DNA from: Solirubrobacterales bacterium
Lineage (GTDB): Bacteria; Actinomycetota; Thermoleophilia; Solirubrobacterales; Solirubrobacteraceae
Direction of reading: 5' to 3'
NCBI GenBank assembly: GCA_015655225.1
Contig: JAATFK010000166.1
Span: 1-15,371, forward strand
Length of the DNA: 15,371 bases
Under the pieces are notes generated by a model. The model was not told the DNA's origin. It ran no database searches and saw only the letters and a program-made list of their open reading frames with translations. Below are positions 13,825-15,371 of the stretch, piece after piece (within the stretch, counting starts at the first letter, position 1; every line of letters begins with the position of its first letter). A program made the translations under genes and the position numbers.

Positions 13825-14905
13825 CGTTCGCCGCCGGACCGCCCGCGCGCTAGCCGCGATCCTCGTCCTCGGAACGACGACGGTCGCACTCGCCGCCTGC
13901 GGCTCCTCCTCCAGCAGCTCGTCGTCGAGCACCGGCTCGAGTTCGAGCTCGAGTTCGAGTTCGAGCTCGCGCTCGACGACCGCCAGCGCCAGCACGAGCG
14001 GTGCCACCGTCAAGGTCGGCGTCTTCCCCGGCTTCCTGCTCGGACCCGAGGTCGCCGAGGCGAAGGGCTACTTCGCCAAGCACGGCGTGAGAGCGCAGCT
14101 CGTCACGCTGACGGCCGGCCCGGCCCTGATGGCCGCCGTCGCGAACAGATCGGTCGACGTCGCGTTCGGCGACACGCTCGCCTGGGCGGCTGCGACGACC
14201 AACGGCTTCACCAACATCAGACTGCTGCTCGGCGGCACCGTGACGGAGCCGAGATTCCCGAGCGCGATGCACCTCGTCGCCGGGCCGAAGTCGGGCGTCA
14301 AGAGCGTCGCGGACCTCGCCGGCAAGTCGATCGGCGTGATCCCGACGCCGCAGATGACGGTCGCGACCGACGCCTGGCTGCAGAGAAACGGCGTCGACCC
14401 GAGATCGGTCAAGGTCGTCACGATCCAGGACGGCACCCAGCAGAGCGCGCTCAAGGGCAACTCGCTCGCGGCGGTGCAGACGCGCAACACCGCGCAGAAC
14501 ATGACGCTCGCTCAGGGCGGGACGACCGACCTCGGAAGCCCGCTAGACATCGAGCCGACGGGGACCGCGAACGCCAACTACTTCGCCAACGCGCAGTGGA
14601 TCGCGTCGGACCCGAGAGCCGCGCAGGGGACCGCCGCGGCGCTGCGCGACGCCTCCGTCTGGCTCAACTCGGCGACCTCGCAGGAGAAGGCCGACATCGC
14701 TGCCAGATACTCCGGGATCGACTACGACAGATTGGCCAGAACGCAGCCGAATCTGATCAGAGACATCCAGTGGGAGCAGTGGATCACGGGGCCGGTCGAC
14801 GTGACCGCGACGCAGCAGTGGATCGACGCGGGCGTCAGAAACGGGCTGATCAGAAGATCGGTCAACCTCTCCGACTACCTCGCGCCGACCGCGACGCAGA
14901 AGTAG
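13817..14905 (+). CDS. ABC transporter substrate-binding lipoprotein, NitT/TauT (NMT1/SsuA-like) type
   Basis: A 362-residue periplasmic-type binding protein. ATG 13817 overlaps the rhodanese end by 8 bases and has GGAG six bases upstream; ATG 13805 is an alternative. The signal peptide ends in LAAC, so Cys28 would be lipidated. Two serine runs (9 and 11) form a flexible tether to about residue 65. The binding domain follows: VKVGVFPGFLLGPEVAEAKGYF, then LMAAVANRSVDVAFGDTLAW, VADLAGKSIGVIPTP and the C-terminal WITGPVDVTATQQWIDAGV. That pattern is the sulfonate/nitrate/taurine class (NMT1 fold). Oddity: after the tether, 14 of 16 Arg codons are AGA, while the leader and both upstream genes use CGN only. 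Other codons remain GC-rich. The ligand is unknown. Confidence 0.88.
   Translation: MPDVRRRTARALAAILVLGTTTVALAACGSSSSSSSSSTGSSSSSSSSSSSRSTTASASTSGATVKVGVFPGFLLGPEVAEAKGYFAKHGVRAQLVTLTAGPALMAAVANRSVDVAFGDTLAWAAATTNGFTNIRLLLGGTVTEPRFPSAMHLVAGPKSGVKSVADLAGKSIGVIPTPQMTVATDAWLQRNGVDPRSVKVVTIQDGTQQSALKGNSLAAVQTRNTAQNMTLAQGGTTDLGSPLDIEPTGTANANYFANAQWIASDPRAAQGTAAALRDASVWLNSATSQEKADIAARYSGIDYDRLARTQPNLIRDIQWEQWITGPVDVTATQQWIDAGVRNGLIRRSVNLSDYLAPTATQK
13937..13969 (+). repeat. Serine-coding TCGAGY tandem repeat
   Basis: Eleven serine codons alternate TCG with AGT or AGC, giving about five and a half units of TCGAGT/TCGAGC. Because the units contain CTCGAG-like and GAGCTC palindromes, the DNA is also locally self-complementary. 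It encodes the tether of the lipoprotein and may vary in length by slippage (inference). Confidence 0.75.
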
Positions 14906-14909
14906 CGCG

Positions 14910-15371
14910 ATGGCGATCGAGCTTCAGCAGATCGGCAAGGCGTTCAGCTCCCCGCGCGGCGAGGTCGACGTGCTGCGCGGGATCGACCTGACGGTCGAGA
15001 CCGGCAGCATCGTCGCGCTCGTCGGCCGCTCGGGCAGCGGCAAGTCGACGCTGCTGAAGCTCGTCGCCGGCCTCGACCGTCCGAGCACCGGGCACGTCGT
15101 GGTCGACGGGACCGCCGTGACGGGGCCGCCGAGCGGCGTCCGCTACGTCTTACAGGACTACTCCAACTCGCTGTTCCCGTGGCTGACGGTCGGCGCGAAC
15201 GTGCGCTTCGGCCTGCGCCACAGCGACGGCCGCTTCGGCCGCGGGGACACGCGCGAGCGCGTGCAGGAGCTGCTGCGCTCGGTCGGCCTGCGGCCGGAGG
15301 TCGCGCGCCAGTGGCCGGCGCACCTGTCGGGCGGGATGCAGCAGCGCGTCGCGATCGCGCGGGCGCTCGCG
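14910..15371 (+). CDS. ABC transporter ATP-binding protein, nitrate/sulfonate/taurine type, 5' part
   Basis: The first 154 codons are visible; the gene is cut by the window end. ATG 14910 lies four bases after the binding-protein stop. No strong Shine-Dalgarno is seen, so coupling with the upstream gene is likely. Walker A is GRSGSGKST (39-47), the Q-loop glutamine is Gln82 (VLQDYSNSLFPW, typical of the SsuB/TauB/NrtD class), and the signature is LSGGMQQR (139-146). Walker B and the H-loop lie beyond the window. It would energise import with the preceding binding protein; the permease gene is expected next. Leu81 is encoded by TTA (15150-15152), a very rare codon at this base composition. Confidence 0.92.
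   Translation, partial: MAIELQQIGKAFSSPRGEVDVLRGIDLTVETGSIVALVGRSGSGKSTLLKLVAGLDRPSTGHVVVDGTAVTGPPSGVRYVLQDYSNSLFPWLTVGANVRFGLRHSDGRFGRGDTRERVQELLRSVGLRPEVARQWPAHLSGGMQQRVAIARALA

Overview
The window is about 73% G+C by eye, with dense genes, third codon positions almost all G or C, frequent 4-base stop/start overlaps, and many secreted proteins built on actinobacterial-style signal peptides. The sigma/anti-sigma families and the C-terminal beta domains resemble those of deep-branching Actinomycetota (Thermoleophilia; Solirubrobacterales, Conexibacter-like). That placement is inference from protein style, not a database match.

Left part (1-6774): three extracytoplasmic-function (ECF) sigma loci. 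On the minus strand, a four-gene set reads sigma (2259-2798), single-pass membrane anti-sigma candidate (1627-2262), secreted or anchored repeat protein (377-1642), then the N-terminus of a subtilisin-like protease (1-380, cut by the window edge). Each junction overlaps. Upstream of it lies a second minus-strand pair, sigma (4274-4834) plus membrane partner (2907-4277). A third, paralogous pair (4931-5500 and 5497-6774) diverges from the second. All three sigma genes are preceded by the same motif, GTCACA, 14-15 bases, CG(A/T)(C/T), only 12-16 bases before the ATG. The non-sigma partners share a recurring extracytoplasmic module and have very short cytoplasmic tails without the usual zinc anti-sigma motif.

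Middle part (6775-10807): an orphan C-terminal coding remnant without a start codon (6775-7131), a large secreted zinc metalloprotease on the minus strand (7121-9325), an intergenic region with two strong hairpins, a frameshifted relic of an Ig-like secreted protein (9496-10254), and a GNAT acetyltransferase (10244-10726, minus).

Right part (10807-15371, plus strand): a GntR/FadR-type regulator, then after a 169-base gap with promoter-like AT-rich sequence a tight operon: NtaA/DszA/SnaA-type flavin monooxygenase, two-domain rhodanese, NitT/TauT-type lipoprotein binding protein, and an ABC ATPase cut by the window end. Together they look like uptake and oxidative desulfurisation of an organosulfur compound (inference; substrate unknown). 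The binding-protein gene has a striking codon anomaly: 14 of the 16 arginines in its mature domain use AGA, absent from the two genes before it, and the ATPase gene carries a TTA leucine codon beside its Q-loop glutamine.
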